Of a stretch of 64,000 nucleotides of DNA, positions 18,983-27,760 are shown one piece after another (the stretch's first letter is position 1; each line of letters starts with the position of its first letter). The stretch comes from Gemmataceae bacterium (lineage in GTDB: Bacteria; Planctomycetota; Planctomycetia; Gemmatales; Gemmataceae): contig JAHBXO010000006.1 in the NCBI GenBank assembly GCA_019636445.1, positions 62,001 through 126,000 on the forward strand, read 5' to 3'. Under the pieces are notes generated by a model. The model had not been told where the DNA came from and ran no database searches. It saw only the letters and a program-made list of their open reading frames with translations. Made by a program: the position numbers and the translations under genes.

Positions 18983-20377
18983 TCAGTGCGCCGCGCGGAG
19001 TGCCCTCGCGGCGAGATCATAGCCGTCGGCCCCCGTCACCTTCACGGAAACGAAGTCTCCCGGACGCAAATTCTTCGCCTTGATGCGCACTTCGCAATCG
19101 ATCTCCGGGCTGTCCGCCGTCGTGCGGCCCCGATAATGGTTCGCGAACTCCGGATCGGGGCCATCGACGATCACGTCCATCTCCCGCCCCACCTGCCGCG
19201 CGGCGTAGTCGAACGCGATGCCCTGCTGGAGTTCCATGATCCCCGCGACACGCGCCTGCTTCACGTCTTCGGGAATATGCCCGTCGAGCTTCTCCGCGGG
19301 CGTGCCCGGTTCGAGCGAATACGGGAAGACGCCAAGACGCTCGAATTTCCGCTCCGCCACGAACGACTTGAGTTCTTCGTACTCCGCGTCGGTCTCGCCG
19401 GGGAAGCCGACGATGAACGTCGTGCGAATCGCGAGGTTCGGGATCGTGCGGCGCATCCGATCGAGGATATCCTCGGTGGCCGCGCGGTCGACGCGGCGGA
19501 TCATGCGCTTCAGAACACGGTCGTTGATGTGCTGGAGCGGCATGTCGATGTACGGGATTACCTTCGGCGTGTCGGCGAGCGTGCGCAGCAGGTCGTCGTC
19601 CATGTATTCCGGGTAGGCGTACAGGAGGCGGACCCATTCGATGCCTTCAACGGCATCGAGTTGCGTCAGGAGTTCGGCGAGTCGCGTCTTTCCGTAGAGG
19701 TCGAGGCCGTAGTAGGTCGAATCCTGGGCGACGATGATGAGTTCGCGCACGCCGTCGGCGGCGAGTTCCTTCGCCTCGCGAATCACTTCCTCCATCGGCT
19801 TCGTCACGTGCTTGCCGCGCATCTTGGGGATGGCGCAATAGGTGCAAAGGCGGTCGCAGCCCTCGCTGATCTTGAGGTAAGCGTAGTGCCGGGGGGTGAT
19901 GCGCAGGCGGGCCGTGTCTTCCAGCGCCCGCACCGGGGCGGGGCGGAACAGCGAGCGTTGCTCCTCGCGGTGTTGGACGGCCCGATCAACGACTTCGGCG
20001 ATTTCCTCGCGGCCGAAGACGCCGACGATCTGGTCGACTTCCGGCACGGTCTGGAGCAGCAGGTCCTTGTGGCGTTCGGCGAGGCAGCCGGCGACGACGA
20101 CGGAGCCGACGCGGCCCTGCTTCTTGAGCGCGAGCATTTCGCGGATGACGCCGAGCGATTCTTGGCGCGCCGGCTCGATGAACCCACAGGTGTTCACCAC
20201 GACGACGTCGGCGCCGTCGGCATCGGGCTGGAGCGCGTAGCCGTCCTGCGCGAGCTTGCCGAGCATCCGTTCGCTATCGACGGTGTTCTTGGGGCAGCCG
20301 AGGCTGATGAAGGCATAGCTCCCCTTCGGCGTAGCGGGGGCGTCGGACGCAAGCGGCAGGCTTTTGGTGGTCGGCAT
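18983..20377 (-). CDS. rimO: Ribosomal protein S12 methylthiotransferase
   Basis: About 464 residues. It adds a methylthio group to an Asp of ribosomal protein S12, using two 4Fe-4S clusters and SAM. The N-terminal MTTase domain has ISLGCPKNTVDSERMLG, VVVNTCGFIEPARQESLG and VVAGCLAERHKDLL, giving the three cluster Cys. The radical-SAM motif CDRLCTYCAIPKMRGKH follows, with TFIVGFPGETDAEYEEL, and a C-terminal TRAM-like domain. The PKNTVDSE and GDF-type C-terminus favour RimO over MiaB. The ATG at 20377 is taken in preference to one at 20407. It is divergent from mch, with a palindrome in the shared 117-base spacer. Confidence 0.94.
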   Translation of the reverse strand: MPTTKSLPLASDAPATPKGSYAFISLGCPKNTVDSERMLGKLAQDGYALQPDADGADVVVVNTCGFIEPARQESLGVIREMLALKKQGRVGSVVVAGCLAERHKDLLLQTVPEVDQIVGVFGREEIAEVVDRAVQHREEQRSLFRPAPVRALEDTARLRITPRHYAYLKISEGCDRLCTYCAIPKMRGKHVTKPMEEVIREAKELAADGVRELIIVAQDSTYYGLDLYGKTRLAELLTQLDAVEGIEWVRLLYAYPEYMDDDLLRTLADTPKVIPYIDMPLQHINDRVLKRMIRRVDRAATEDILDRMRRTIPNLAIRTTFIVGFPGETDAEYEELKSFVAERKFERLGVFPYSLEPGTPAEKLDGHIPEDVKQARVAGIMELQQGIAFDYAARQVGREMDVIVDGPDPEFANHYRGRTTADSPEIDCEVRIKAKNLRPGDFVSVKVTGADGYDLAARALRAAH

Positions 20378-20418
20378 CGGTTTCTGGTTGAAGGGACGAA
20401 AATCCAACTGTCGTTATA

Positions 20419-20432
20419 GGGAACCGGTTCCC
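20419..20432. promoter_or_regulatory. 14-bp perfect palindrome between rimO and mch
   Basis: GGGAACCGGTTCCC is a perfect 14-bp palindrome in the divergent intergenic region, 41 bases from the rimO start and 62 bases from the mch start. Its position would suit a dimeric regulator acting on one or both promoters, but no regulator is known for it. Immediately next to it (20435-20460) is an A/T-rich stretch related to the 46011-46071 inverted repeat. Confidence 0.4.
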
Positions 20433-20434
20433 GT

Positions 20435-20460
20435 TTTGCATTTTTCATTTCGCATTTTGA
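20435..20460. repeat. A/T-rich repeat related to the 46011-46071 inverted repeat
   Basis: The stretch contains GCATTTTTCATTTCGCATT, matching one arm of the 46011-46071 hairpin at all but one position. It lies in the leader of mch, 35 bases before the ATG. It is one more member of the short dispersed repeats of this window. Confidence 0.6.
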
Positions 20461-20494
20461 ATTGATAAACCAATCGAAACGAAGGGAGACGCCG

Positions 20495-21430
20495 ATGCGC
20501 ACGCTCAACGAACAGGCCTGGGCCGTCGCCGACGCGATGGCGGCGAACGCCGAACGGTTGCGGATCGGTGTGTCGACCGTTGCCGGCACGCACGTGCTGG
20601 ACTGCGCGTCCGGCGGCCTCGACGCCGGGCTGGCGCTCGCACGCGTCTGCCTCGCCGACCTCGCGACCGTATCGCTGGTGCCGTCGCCGTTCCCGGATCT
20701 GCCCGGCCCCGCCATCCAGGTGAGCACCGACCACGCCGTGCGCGCGTGCCTCGCGTCCCAGTACGCCGGCTGGCAGGTGAAGGCGGACAAATACTTCGCG
20801 ATGGGGTCCGGCCCGATGCGCGCCGCGTCGGCCCGCGAGGCGATCTATCACGATATCGGCTGTCAGGAATCGCCGCCCTGCGCCGTCGGCGTGCTGGAGA
20901 CGAACAAGGCCCCGACCCCCGAGGCGATCGCCGCGATCGTGGAGAAGCTGCCGACCTGCGTCGAACGGTTGACGCTGCTCACGGCGCCAGCGGCGAGCCT
21001 CGCCGGCGCCGTGCAGGTGGTGGCGCGCTCCGTCGAAACGGCGCTGCACAAGCTCCACGAACTGAAGTTCGACGTGAACCGCGTGAAGGGCGGCTACGGC
21101 GTCGCCCCGCTGCCGCCGGTCGCGAAGGACGACCTGCAAGCGATCGGCCGGCCGAACGACGCGATCCTCTATGGCGCCCGCGTCACGCTCTGGGTCGACT
21201 GCGACGATGCGATTTTGGAGTCGATCGGCCCGCGCGTGCCCTCGAGCGCGTCGAAGGACCACGGCGCGCCGTTCGCCGAATTGTTTGCCCGCTACGGGAA
21301 CTTCTACGACATCGACCCGATGCTCTTCTCGCCGGCGGAAGTGACGTTCGTGAACCTCGCGACCGGCCGCGCGTTCCGGTTCGGGACGCTGGAGCCAAGC
21401 CTGCTACGGAAATCGTTCTTCGGGAATTAA
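20495..21430 (+). CDS. mch: Methenyltetrahydromethanopterin cyclohydrolase
   Basis: 311 residues. It interconverts 5,10-methenyl-H4MPT and 5-formyl-H4MPT in tetrahydromethanopterin-linked C1 transfer. The sequence matches Mch throughout: VSTVAGTHVLDCASGG, GLDAGLALARVCLADLA, VSTDHAVRACLASQYAGW, YFAMGSGPMRAAS, YHDIGCQESPPCAVGVLET and PPVAKDDLQAIGRPNDAILY. GGGAG a few bases before the ATG at 20495 sets the start; an ATG at 20462 lacks a ribosome site. Planctomycetes are among the few bacteria known to hold H4MPT C1 genes. No other pathway gene (fhcABCD, mtdB, fae) is in the window, so the set is scattered here. Confidence 0.95.
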   Translation: MRTLNEQAWAVADAMAANAERLRIGVSTVAGTHVLDCASGGLDAGLALARVCLADLATVSLVPSPFPDLPGPAIQVSTDHAVRACLASQYAGWQVKADKYFAMGSGPMRAASAREAIYHDIGCQESPPCAVGVLETNKAPTPEAIAAIVEKLPTCVERLTLLTAPAASLAGAVQVVARSVETALHKLHELKFDVNRVKGGYGVAPLPPVAKDDLQAIGRPNDAILYGARVTLWVDCDDAILESIGPRVPSSASKDHGAPFAELFARYGNFYDIDPMLFSPAEVTFVNLATGRAFRFGTLEPSLLRKSFFGN

Positions 21431-21474
21431 ACGGTTCCCTACGTAATATCTGCTGCTCGCGTCGATTCTCTTGG

Positions 21475-21536
21475 CTCAGAACTCACGACTCGAATTTTGA
21501 AAATCGAGTTACGAGTTCTGAGGAATGAGTTCTGAG
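21475..21536. repeat. Hairpin-forming repeat between convergent mch and cysNC
   Basis: CTCAGAACTC-ACG-ACTCGA (from 21475) pairs with TCGAGT-TAC-GAGTTCTGAG (to 21522) leaving a loop of about six bases. A second copy of GAGTTCTGAG at 21527-21536 offers an alternative 3' arm. It lies between convergent genes and may terminate transcription from either side. The 170-base spacer holds nothing else that I can recognise. Confidence 0.65.
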
Positions 21537-21600
21537 TCTGGATTATTTCACGAATCGATCGACTGGACAACAAACCAGTCAATCATTCCTTGCGACCATA

Positions 21601-23517
21601 TCACGACAGGTAACCGCGCGCCTTCATCTGGGCGACGATGCGGTCGACGCACTCGTCCACGCCGAGTGAGTCCGTCGGCAGCACGAGGTCCGGCGCCTTC
21701 GGTTCCTCGAACGCCGCCGTCACGCCCGGCATCTGCACGATCTTCCCCTCGTCGGCGAGCTTGTACGCACCGCTATGATCCCGCGAGCGCAGCACGTCCA
21801 TCGGCGCGGTGCAGTACACCTCCAACACGCGCTCCCGGCCGATGACGTCCTTCACGCGTTCGCGCACGGCTTCGTGCGGGGCGACGAACGCACCGATCGT
21901 GATGATGCCGGCGTCGTTGATCAGCTTCGCCACCTCGGCCGAGCGACGCAGGTTTTCCGACCGGTCGTCGGCGGTGAAGCCGAGGTCGCGGTTCAACCCC
22001 TGCCGCATGTTCTGACCGTAAAGCACCGTCACGGCCCGGCCTTCGTCCCACAGGCGGCGCTCGAGGGCATAGGCGATCCGGCTCTTGCCGCTGCCCGTCA
22101 GCCCGACCAGCAGCACCGTCGCCGGCTTCTGGCCGAAGCGCTGCTCGCGTTCCGCCGGCGCGATCAGGCTCTCCCTTGCCTTCGCCGTCACCACCGCCTC
22201 CGCCTGCCGCGGCGTGCCCGCTTCCAGAATCATCCCGGCACCGACCGTGTTGTTCGTCAGCCGATCGATCAGGATGAATGCACCCGTCGCGGGGTTGGAC
22301 TTGTAGGGGTCGCACGCCAGCGGCCGGGTGAGCGAAAGCTGGACGTGCCCGACTTCGTTCAGCCCCAGCCGCGCGACGGCCCGGTGCTCGAGCGTGTTCA
22401 CGTCCACTCCGTAGCGGAACGCGGCCACCTCCGCGGTCACCTGCCGCGTCGTCTGCTTCAGCAGGTACGATTTCCCCGGCACGAACGGCTGCTCCGCCAT
22501 CCAGACCACCATCGCGTCGATCTGGCTGGACACGTGCGGAGGACTGTCGACGTGGACGAGCATGTCCCCGCGGCTGACGTCCACCTCGTCCGTCAGCGTG
22601 ACCGTCACCGCCTGCGGGGCGAACGCTTCATCCAGTTCGCCGTCGTACGTCACGATCGACTTTACGTGGCTTCGTTTGCCCGATGGCAGCACCATCACTT
22701 CATCCCCTTTGCGGAGGATGCCGGACGCGACGGTGCCCGCGAAGCCGCGGAAGTTGAGGTTCGGGCGCAGGACGTATTGCACGGGAAACCGCAGGTCGGC
22801 GAGGTTGCGGTCGCTGGCGATGTGGACCGTTTCCAGGTGATCGAGCAGCGCCGGGCCGTGGTACCAGGGCATCGCGTCGCTCTTGGTGGCGACGTTGTCC
22901 CCCTTGAGGGCGGACATGGGGATGAAGGCGATGTCCGGCAGGCCGAGCTTGGCGACGAAGCCGGTGTAGTCGTCCTTGATGGCGTCGAACCGCTCCTGCG
23001 AATAGCCGACGAGGTCCATCTTGTTGATGGCGACGACGACGTGCTTGATGCCGAGGAGCGAGACGATGTACGAGTGGCGGCGGGTCTGGGTCTGCACGCC
23101 GTGGCGGGCGTCGATGAGGATGATGGCGACCTGGCAGGTGCTGGCGCCGGTGGCCATGTTGCGCGTGTACTGCTCGTGGCCGGGCGTGTCGGCGATGATG
23201 AACTTGCGGCGGTCGGTGCTGAAGTACCGGTACGCGACGTCGATGGTGATGCCTTGCTCGCGCTCGGCCTTGAGGCCGTCCGTCAGGAGCGCGAGGTCGA
23301 TCTCGCCGGCGCCGGTGGTGCCGACCTTCTCGCTATCGCGCTTCACGGCGGCGAGTTGGTCCTCGTAGATCATCTTCGTGTCGTGCAGGAGCCTGCCGAT
23401 GAGTGTGCTTTTGCCGTCGTCGACGCTTCCGCACGTGAGGAAGCGAAGCAGTTCCTTCCGCTGATGCCGGGCGAGGTAGGCGTGGATGTCTTCGTGACTC
23501 AGATCAACGGCTTGCAT
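21601..23517 (-). CDS. cysNC: Bifunctional sulfate adenylyltransferase subunit 1 / adenylylsulfate kinase
   Basis: 638 residues, a CysN-CysC fusion. The N-terminal GTPase has [10 protein letters not shown] (residues 29-38), [12 protein letters not shown] and [11 protein letters not shown], followed by EF-Tu-like beta-barrels. The last 180 or so residues are APS kinase, with the P-loop [25 protein letters not shown] and a C-terminal VDRIVAQM. With CysD it makes APS from sulfate and ATP, driven by GTP, then phosphorylates APS to PAPS. The ATG at 23517 gives the standard [15 protein letters not shown] start. cysD lies upstream on the same strand, with a small Cys-rich gene in between. A PAPS-making set could feed either assimilation or sulfotransferases. 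Confidence 0.96.
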   Translation of the reverse strand: MQAVDLSHEDIHAYLARHQRKELLRFLTCGSVDDGKSTLIGRLLHDTKMIYEDQLAAVKRDSEKVGTTGAGEIDLALLTDGLKAEREQGITIDVAYRYFSTDRRKFIIADTPGHEQYTRNMATGASTCQVAIILIDARHGVQTQTRRHSYIVSLLGIKHVVVAINKMDLVGYSQERFDAIKDDYTGFVAKLGLPDIAFIPMSALKGDNVATKSDAMPWYHGPALLDHLETVHIASDRNLADLRFPVQYVLRPNLNFRGFAGTVASGILRKGDEVMVLPSGKRSHVKSIVTYDGELDEAFAPQAVTVTLTDEVDVSRGDMLVHVDSPPHVSSQIDAMVVWMAEQPFVPGKSYLLKQTTRQVTAEVAAFRYGVDVNTLEHRAVARLGLNEVGHVQLSLTRPLACDPYKSNPATGAFILIDRLTNNTVGAGMILEAGTPRQAEAVVTAKARESLIAPAEREQRFGQKPATVLLVGLTGSGKSRIAYALERRLWDEGRAVTVLYGQNMRQGLNRDLGFTADDRSENLRRSAEVAKLINDAGIITIGAFVAPHEAVRERVKDVIGRERVLEVYCTAPMDVLRSRDHSGAYKLADEGKIVQMPGVTAAFEEPKAPDLVLPTDSLGVDECVDRIVAQMKARGYLS

Positions 23518-23528
23518 AGCAGTAATTC

Positions 23529-23927
23529 TCAGTTCTGGTCTTGTGGTGCATCGCTTGGTTCGGCGTGACCGCGCCACCACTGATCCGATTCGAACTCGGT
23601 AGGAATCTCATCGTCACCGCCGGGGTCCGAGTACCCCATGTCCCGCAGCACCCGATACCACTCATCTTTGCGGGATGCCGTTAGCCGCGAGCCGCACCAC
23701 GGGCAGTACCGGATCACGGTGGAAGAATAGCCGTCATATGGAATTGGGATGCGGTATTCATTCCAACATGAAATCCAGTCCACGACCCGATTTGGCCCTT
23801 GATGGGGTGTAAGCAACGGCCGAGAGATGGCAAAGGCGATGTCGAGACAGCAATGGTGTTCGGGGCATACGCCTTGGGACACACACCACTGCCGTCGCTC
23901 GCCGTCATTCTTTGGCCACAATTCCAC
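23529..23927 (-). CDS. Small Cys-rich protein between cysD and cysNC (DUF6980-like)
   Basis: 132 residues from a GTG at 23927, where AGAGG lies six bases upstream. Upstream in frame I found no credible start nearer than the cysD gene. The sequence has paired Cys groups, [17 protein letters not shown] and later [11 protein letters not shown], and between them [19 protein letters not shown]. The pattern (HCC near the front, then a strand and YCPWCG) resembles small DUF6980-type proteins as I remember them and suggests a zinc-ribbon-like metal site. It starts 47 bases after cysD and ends 11 bases before cysNC, so it is likely to be co-transcribed with them. The function is unknown; any link to sulfate activation is inference from position. 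Confidence 0.75.
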   Translation of the reverse strand: MELWPKNDGERRQWCVSQGVCPEHHCCLDIAFAISRPLLTPHQGPNRVVDWISCWNEYRIPIPYDGYSSTVIRYCPWCGSRLTASRKDEWYRVLRDMGYSDPGGDDEIPTEFESDQWWRGHAEPSDAPQDQN

Positions 23928-23974
23928 CGGCAACCTCTGCGACGCCCATTTGACAGCTGGTCGCGTACAACTTC

Positions 23975-24886
23975 TTAGAAGTATCCCTCGCGTTTCTTCT
24001 GCTCCATCGACCCCGTCTCGTCGTGGTCGATTACGCGGCCCTGGCGCTCGCTGTTCTTCGCCAGGATCATCTCCTCGATGATCTCCGGCAGCGTCGTCGC
24101 GGCGCTCTCCACGGCTCCGGTCAGCGGGTAGCAGCCGAGCGTGCGGAAGCGCACGCGCTTCATCATCGGCGTCTCGCCGGGGCGCAGCCGCATGCGGTCG
24201 TCGTCCACCATGATCAGCGTGCCGTCGCGCTCGACCACCGGCCGCACGTCCGCGAAGTAAAGCGGCACGATCGGGATGTTCTCCAGGTGCACGTACTGCC
24301 AGACGTCCAGTTCGGTCCAGTTGCTGAGCGGGAAGACGCGGATCGATTCGCCCTTGTTGATCTTGCCGTTGTAGAGGTTCCACAGTTCCGGCCGCTGGTT
24401 CTTCGGGTCCCACTGATGCTTCTGGTCGCGGAAGCTGTAGACGCGTTCCTTCGCGCGGCTCTTTTCCTCGTCCCGCCGGGCACCGCCGAACGCGGCATCG
24501 TACTGATAGTGATTGAGCGCCTGCTTCAGTGCCACGGTCTTCATCACGTCGGTATGGACTTTCGAGCCGCTATCGAACGGGTTGATCCCCAGCTTCAACC
24601 CCTCCTGATTGGTCCAGACTTTCAGGTCGAGGTTCTGCTCCTTGCAGTACCGATCGCGGAACTCGATCATCGCCCGGAATTTCCAGGTCGTATCGACGTG
24701 CAGCAACGGGAACGGCAATCGGCCGGGGTGGAACGCCTTCTGCGCCAGGCGCAGCATCACGGCCGAGTCCTTGCCGATCGAGTAGAGCATCACGGGCCGT
24801 TCGAACTCGGCGGCGACCTCGCGGATGATGTGGATGCTCTCGGCTTCGAGGGCCTTCAGGTGGGTCAGCTTGTAACTGCTCGACAT
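23975..24886 (-). CDS. cysD: Sulfate adenylyltransferase subunit 2
   Basis: 303 residues, the catalytic ATP-sulfurylase subunit of the CysDN complex, in the PAPS reductase/adenine nucleotide alpha-hydrolase superfamily. The N-terminus [20 protein letters not shown] is followed by the PP-loop-like [17 protein letters not shown], then [56 protein letters not shown] and a C-terminus with [10 protein letters not shown], all standard CysD. It is the first gene of the cysD - small Cys-rich gene - cysNC unit on the minus strand. Confidence 0.97.
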   Translation of the reverse strand: MSSSYKLTHLKALEAESIHIIREVAAEFERPVMLYSIGKDSAVMLRLAQKAFHPGRLPFPLLHVDTTWKFRAMIEFRDRYCKEQNLDLKVWTNQEGLKLGINPFDSGSKVHTDVMKTVALKQALNHYQYDAAFGGARRDEEKSRAKERVYSFRDQKHQWDPKNQRPELWNLYNGKINKGESIRVFPLSNWTELDVWQYVHLENIPIVPLYFADVRPVVERDGTLIMVDDDRMRLRPGETPMMKRVRFRTLGCYPLTGAVESAATTLPEIIEEMILAKNSERQGRVIDHDETGSMEQKKREGYF

Positions 24887-24959
24887 CCGCGCTCCGGTAC
24901 GATTCTTTTTCTAGATTCTATGAGATTCGCGCGGGGGCCGGCAGCGCCGAGCGCGGGCT

Positions 24960-26387
24960 TCAGAACTGGATGTAGATGAACGTCTTCGATACGCCGGGGC
25001 TGAAGATCGCCACGGCGGCGAGGCAGGCGGCGGCGTTCACGGCCCGCAGCGGGTCCCAACTCCACGCGAAGCGCGGCAGCCGCTCGCGCACCAGTTCCCA
25101 CCCGTGCCCCGCGAGGCCGAGCAGCACGAGCAACGGCACCGTCGCGGGTACGAGCTTCGCCCCTTCGCCGAGGCCGAGTACGCCTTCGAGCATCGCCGCG
25201 CCGTTCGACCAGCCCGTCATGCGCACGAGGATCAACCCGAGCAGCAGTTGACCGAAGGTCGCCAGCCACGCGAACACCGCCCACGGCTGCGAGGCGCGCA
25301 ATCGCACGGCCCACGCTCGACGCTTCAGCGACTGATCAAAGACGCGGTGCAGGCTCATGAGCGCGCCGTTGTAGACGCCGTAGGCGAGCCACGCCCAGGT
25401 CGCCCCGTGCCAGAGGCCGCAGAGGACGAACACGAGCATCAGGTTGAAGTAGATGCGAAACGTGCTCCCCCGGCTGCCGCCGAGCGGGAAGTAGAGGTAG
25501 TCCCGCAGCCACGACGACAGCGACAGGTGCCAGCGCCGCCAGAAATCGGCGATGCTACTGGCGAGGTACGGCAGGTGGAAGTTCAAGGGTAGTTCGAAGC
25601 CGAACCACTTCGCCACGCCGACCGCGATGTCCGAGTAGCCGGAGAAATCGCAGTAGATCTGTACGGCCCACGCCAGCACGGCCCAGCGGCAGGCGACGGC
25701 CGAATACGCCGACGGATCGTTGAACACGGCCGAGACGAACAGCATGTCCAGTTGATCGGCGATGACGAGCTTCTTGAAGAGGCCGCGTGCGAACAGAAAC
25801 GTGCCGTCCTGAATCTGTTGCGCCGTCGGTGTCGGCGGCATCGCCATCTGGGGCAGGAACTCGACGGCGCGAACGATCGGCCCGGCTGCCATTTGTGGAA
25901 AGAACGAGACGAAGAGCGCATAGTCGAGTTTGCTGTCCACCGCCTTGATCTGCCGGCGGTAGATGTCCACCGTGTAGCTGATCCCCTGGAACGTGTGGAA
26001 GCTGATGCCGAGCGGCAGCAGGATGTCCCACGCCCGCGGCGGCACGTCGGCAAAGAGATTCGCGACGGCGACGCCGGTGTCCCAGAAGAAGACCGTGTAT
26101 TTGAACGCGACGAGCAGCCCGAGGTTCGAGACGACGCTGACGACGAGCCAGCGTTTGCGCTTTCGTTCGTCGGTCTCGGCTTCGATCTTGCGCCCGACGT
26201 GGTAGTCGATGCCGGTGAGCAGCCAGATGACCCAGAGGTAGTACGGACTGATGGCGGCGTAGAAGACCCAGCTCGCGGCGAGGAGGAACGCGTACTTGGC
26301 CGTGCGACCGCGCAGCAGGTGATAGCCGAGCAGGACGACGACGAGGAAGATGAAGAACGATTTCTGTCCGATCAACACAGCTGGCAT
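24960..26387 (-). CDS. MBOAT family O-acyltransferase (AlgI-like)
   Basis: 475 residues. A membrane-bound O-acyltransferase with about ten hydrophobic segments, GISFHTFQGISYTVDIYRR, FSGYSDIAVGVAKWFGFEL, FWRRWHLSLSSWLRDYLYFP and the catalytic His in LCGLWHGATWAW. Relatives (AlgI, DltB, PatA) pass acetyl groups across the membrane for polysaccharide or peptidoglycan O-acetylation. The ATG at 26387 (PAVLIGQKSFFIFLVV) was chosen; the open frame further upstream to 26486 is translated palindromic repeat. The gene upstream on this strand is an SGNH-hydrolase-like membrane protein, the usual partner that completes the transfer. Confidence 0.93.
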   Translation of the reverse strand: MPAVLIGQKSFFIFLVVVLLGYHLLRGRTAKYAFLLAASWVFYAAISPYYLWVIWLLTGIDYHVGRKIEAETDERKRKRWLVVSVVSNLGLLVAFKYTVFFWDTGVAVANLFADVPPRAWDILLPLGISFHTFQGISYTVDIYRRQIKAVDSKLDYALFVSFFPQMAAGPIVRAVEFLPQMAMPPTPTAQQIQDGTFLFARGLFKKLVIADQLDMLFVSAVFNDPSAYSAVACRWAVLAWAVQIYCDFSGYSDIAVGVAKWFGFELPLNFHLPYLASSIADFWRRWHLSLSSWLRDYLYFPLGGSRGSTFRIYFNLMLVFVLCGLWHGATWAWLAYGVYNGALMSLHRVFDQSLKRRAWAVRLRASQPWAVFAWLATFGQLLLGLILVRMTGWSNGAAMLEGVLGLGEGAKLVPATVPLLVLLGLAGHGWELVRERLPRFAWSWDPLRAVNAAACLAAVAIFSPGVSKTFIYIQF

Positions 26388-26402
26388 CCCCCCAACCACC
26401 TC

Positions 26403-26522
26403 GTCTTCCGAAGTCCGGTTTCGACTTCGGAAGTCCAGCGCCCCCAACAAGCTCGAATCGAGATGCGGTCTCCCAACCGCGACCAACTCGACTTCCGAAG
26501 TCGAAGCCGGACTTCGGAAGTC
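26403..26522. repeat. Palindromic repeat pair, family A (copy 2)
   Basis: Units at 26403-26435 and 26490-26522 are reverse complements (a few mismatches in the first), separated by a 54-base unrelated spacer. Each has GACTTCCGAAGTC-type half sites. It starts four bases past the stop codon of the SGNH-like gene (26527) and lies 15 bases before the MBOAT start (26387), so any hairpin would act between the two partner genes. Confidence 0.9.
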
Positions 26523-26526
26523 TGGG

Positions 26527-27627
26527 CTATGGTTTCCCGTCCCCCGCCTGGGCGCGGACGACGGGCATGTCCGTCGTGCCCTCTCGGCCCAGCTCGTCCA
26601 GCTTTCCCTTGAGCCAGCGGGACAACACCGTCGCGCCGACTCCGTTCAGGTGAATCGTGTCGGCAAAGCCGGCGTCGGTGATGCCGACGAGATCGCGGTG
26701 GGCGCGGATCACCGTCAGGCCGCGCATCGTTTCCTCTTCGGCCAAGAGCTGGCGATACTCGGCGAAGGCGGCCGCGTGCTTCGCCTCCAGGTCCGCCGTC
26801 ACCGGCATGTCCACGAGCACCAGTGACACGCGATTGTCAGTCGTCCATCGAATGAGCCGATGCAGGTACTGGCGGTGCGAGCCGGTCTTGTAGTTATCGA
26901 GGAACTTGAACGGGGGCAGCTCGCCGTTGACTTGCTTCACGTGGTCGTAGCGCTGCTCGACGGACGCCGCCGCCGGGGCGTAGCCGTCGCCGTTCTTCAG
27001 CGCGTCGGCGTAGTTCCGCAACTCGCGGGCTTCCTTCGCCGACGCGGGGCACGCGCCGGGGAAGAGTTCCTCGAACCGGAACGCCGCGGCCATGCGAATG
27101 CCGTGGCGGTATCGCCAGAGCGCGGATGCGCGCGAGACGCGGGCCGAGAGGTACTGCCGCACCACCCACTCGCGGGAATCGGGCCGGCTCACGGCCCAGT
27201 CGAACGTATCGCCGAAGCTCATGAGCGAGGCCGGGCCATGCGGCTCGTGACGGCTGTCGTTCAGGTCGCTCGCGGTGATGCCGTAGACCAACAGCTTCGG
27301 CGGCTCCGGGCACGCACGCTTCAGCGCGTGATAGAACTCGGACGTCGTTCCGCCGGGCAGGCCGACGGCATAGACGTTCATCAAGGGATCGCCGTTCCAA
27401 TTCGCACCGACGATCTCCTTCGGAACGATCCCTTCGCTCACGGTCGAACCGCCGACGAACACGATATCCCGCCGTTCCTTCGCGCAGCCCACGACGCGCG
27501 CGGCGTAATCGTCCGGCGAATGGCGCTCCCACACGCCCGCCGTCGCCAGCGCGGCCAAGTCGAGCAGCACGAACGCCAGCAGCACGCGGAGCGGGCCGCG
27601 CCAGCGGCGGAGACGTCCTCGGAGCAT
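26527..27627 (-). CDS. SGNH-hydrolase-like membrane-anchored protein, MBOAT partner
   Basis: 366 residues. A basic N-terminus and one hydrophobic segment (LRVLLAFVLLDLAALATAGVW) place the rest outside the cytoplasm. RDIVFVGGSTVSEGIVPKEI resembles block I of SGNH hydrolases with the candidate catalytic Ser, and the C-terminal DTIHLNGVGATVLSRWL has the D-x-x-H block. It is next to an AlgI-like MBOAT gene on the same strand, the arrangement seen in AlgI-AlgJ/X and PatA-PatB acetylation systems. It therefore probably transfers acetyl to an exported polysaccharide. The ATG at 27627 has GGAAGG six bases upstream. An upstream open frame to 27897 overlaps the divergent PNP gene and is rejected. Confidence 0.85.
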   Translation of the reverse strand: MLRGRLRRWRGPLRVLLAFVLLDLAALATAGVWERHSPDDYAARVVGCAKERRDIVFVGGSTVSEGIVPKEIVGANWNGDPLMNVYAVGLPGGTTSEFYHALKRACPEPPKLLVYGITASDLNDSRHEPHGPASLMSFGDTFDWAVSRPDSREWVVRQYLSARVSRASALWRYRHGIRMAAAFRFEELFPGACPASAKEARELRNYADALKNGDGYAPAAASVEQRYDHVKQVNGELPPFKFLDNYKTGSHRQYLHRLIRWTTDNRVSLVLVDMPVTADLEAKHAAAFAEYRQLLAEEETMRGLTVIRAHRDLVGITDAGFADTIHLNGVGATVLSRWLKGKLDELGREGTTDMPVVRAQAGDGKP

Positions 27628-27760
27628 CGCGGACCTTCCGTGGTGGTGCGAATCGGCGACAGCATACGACGATTCGTTTCCCGGACGGAATACCAATCGG
27701 TCGCCGTCCGGCGGCTCCGGCGGTAGAGTGGAGATTGCTCCGACCCACGAGACGCCATCC

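Noticed and set aside
23928..24413. Extended N-terminus for the small Cys-rich gene
   Set aside because: The upstream part is in a shadow frame of cysD; GTG 23927 with AGAGG is a better start.
24214..24498. Minus-strand open frame inside cysD
   Set aside because: Shadow of cysD in another frame; low-complexity Arg/Ser/Thr composition.
26388..26486. N-terminal extension of MBOAT protein
   Set aside because: It translates the palindromic repeat (residues such as LDFRSRNRTSED); ATG 26387 gives a normal start.
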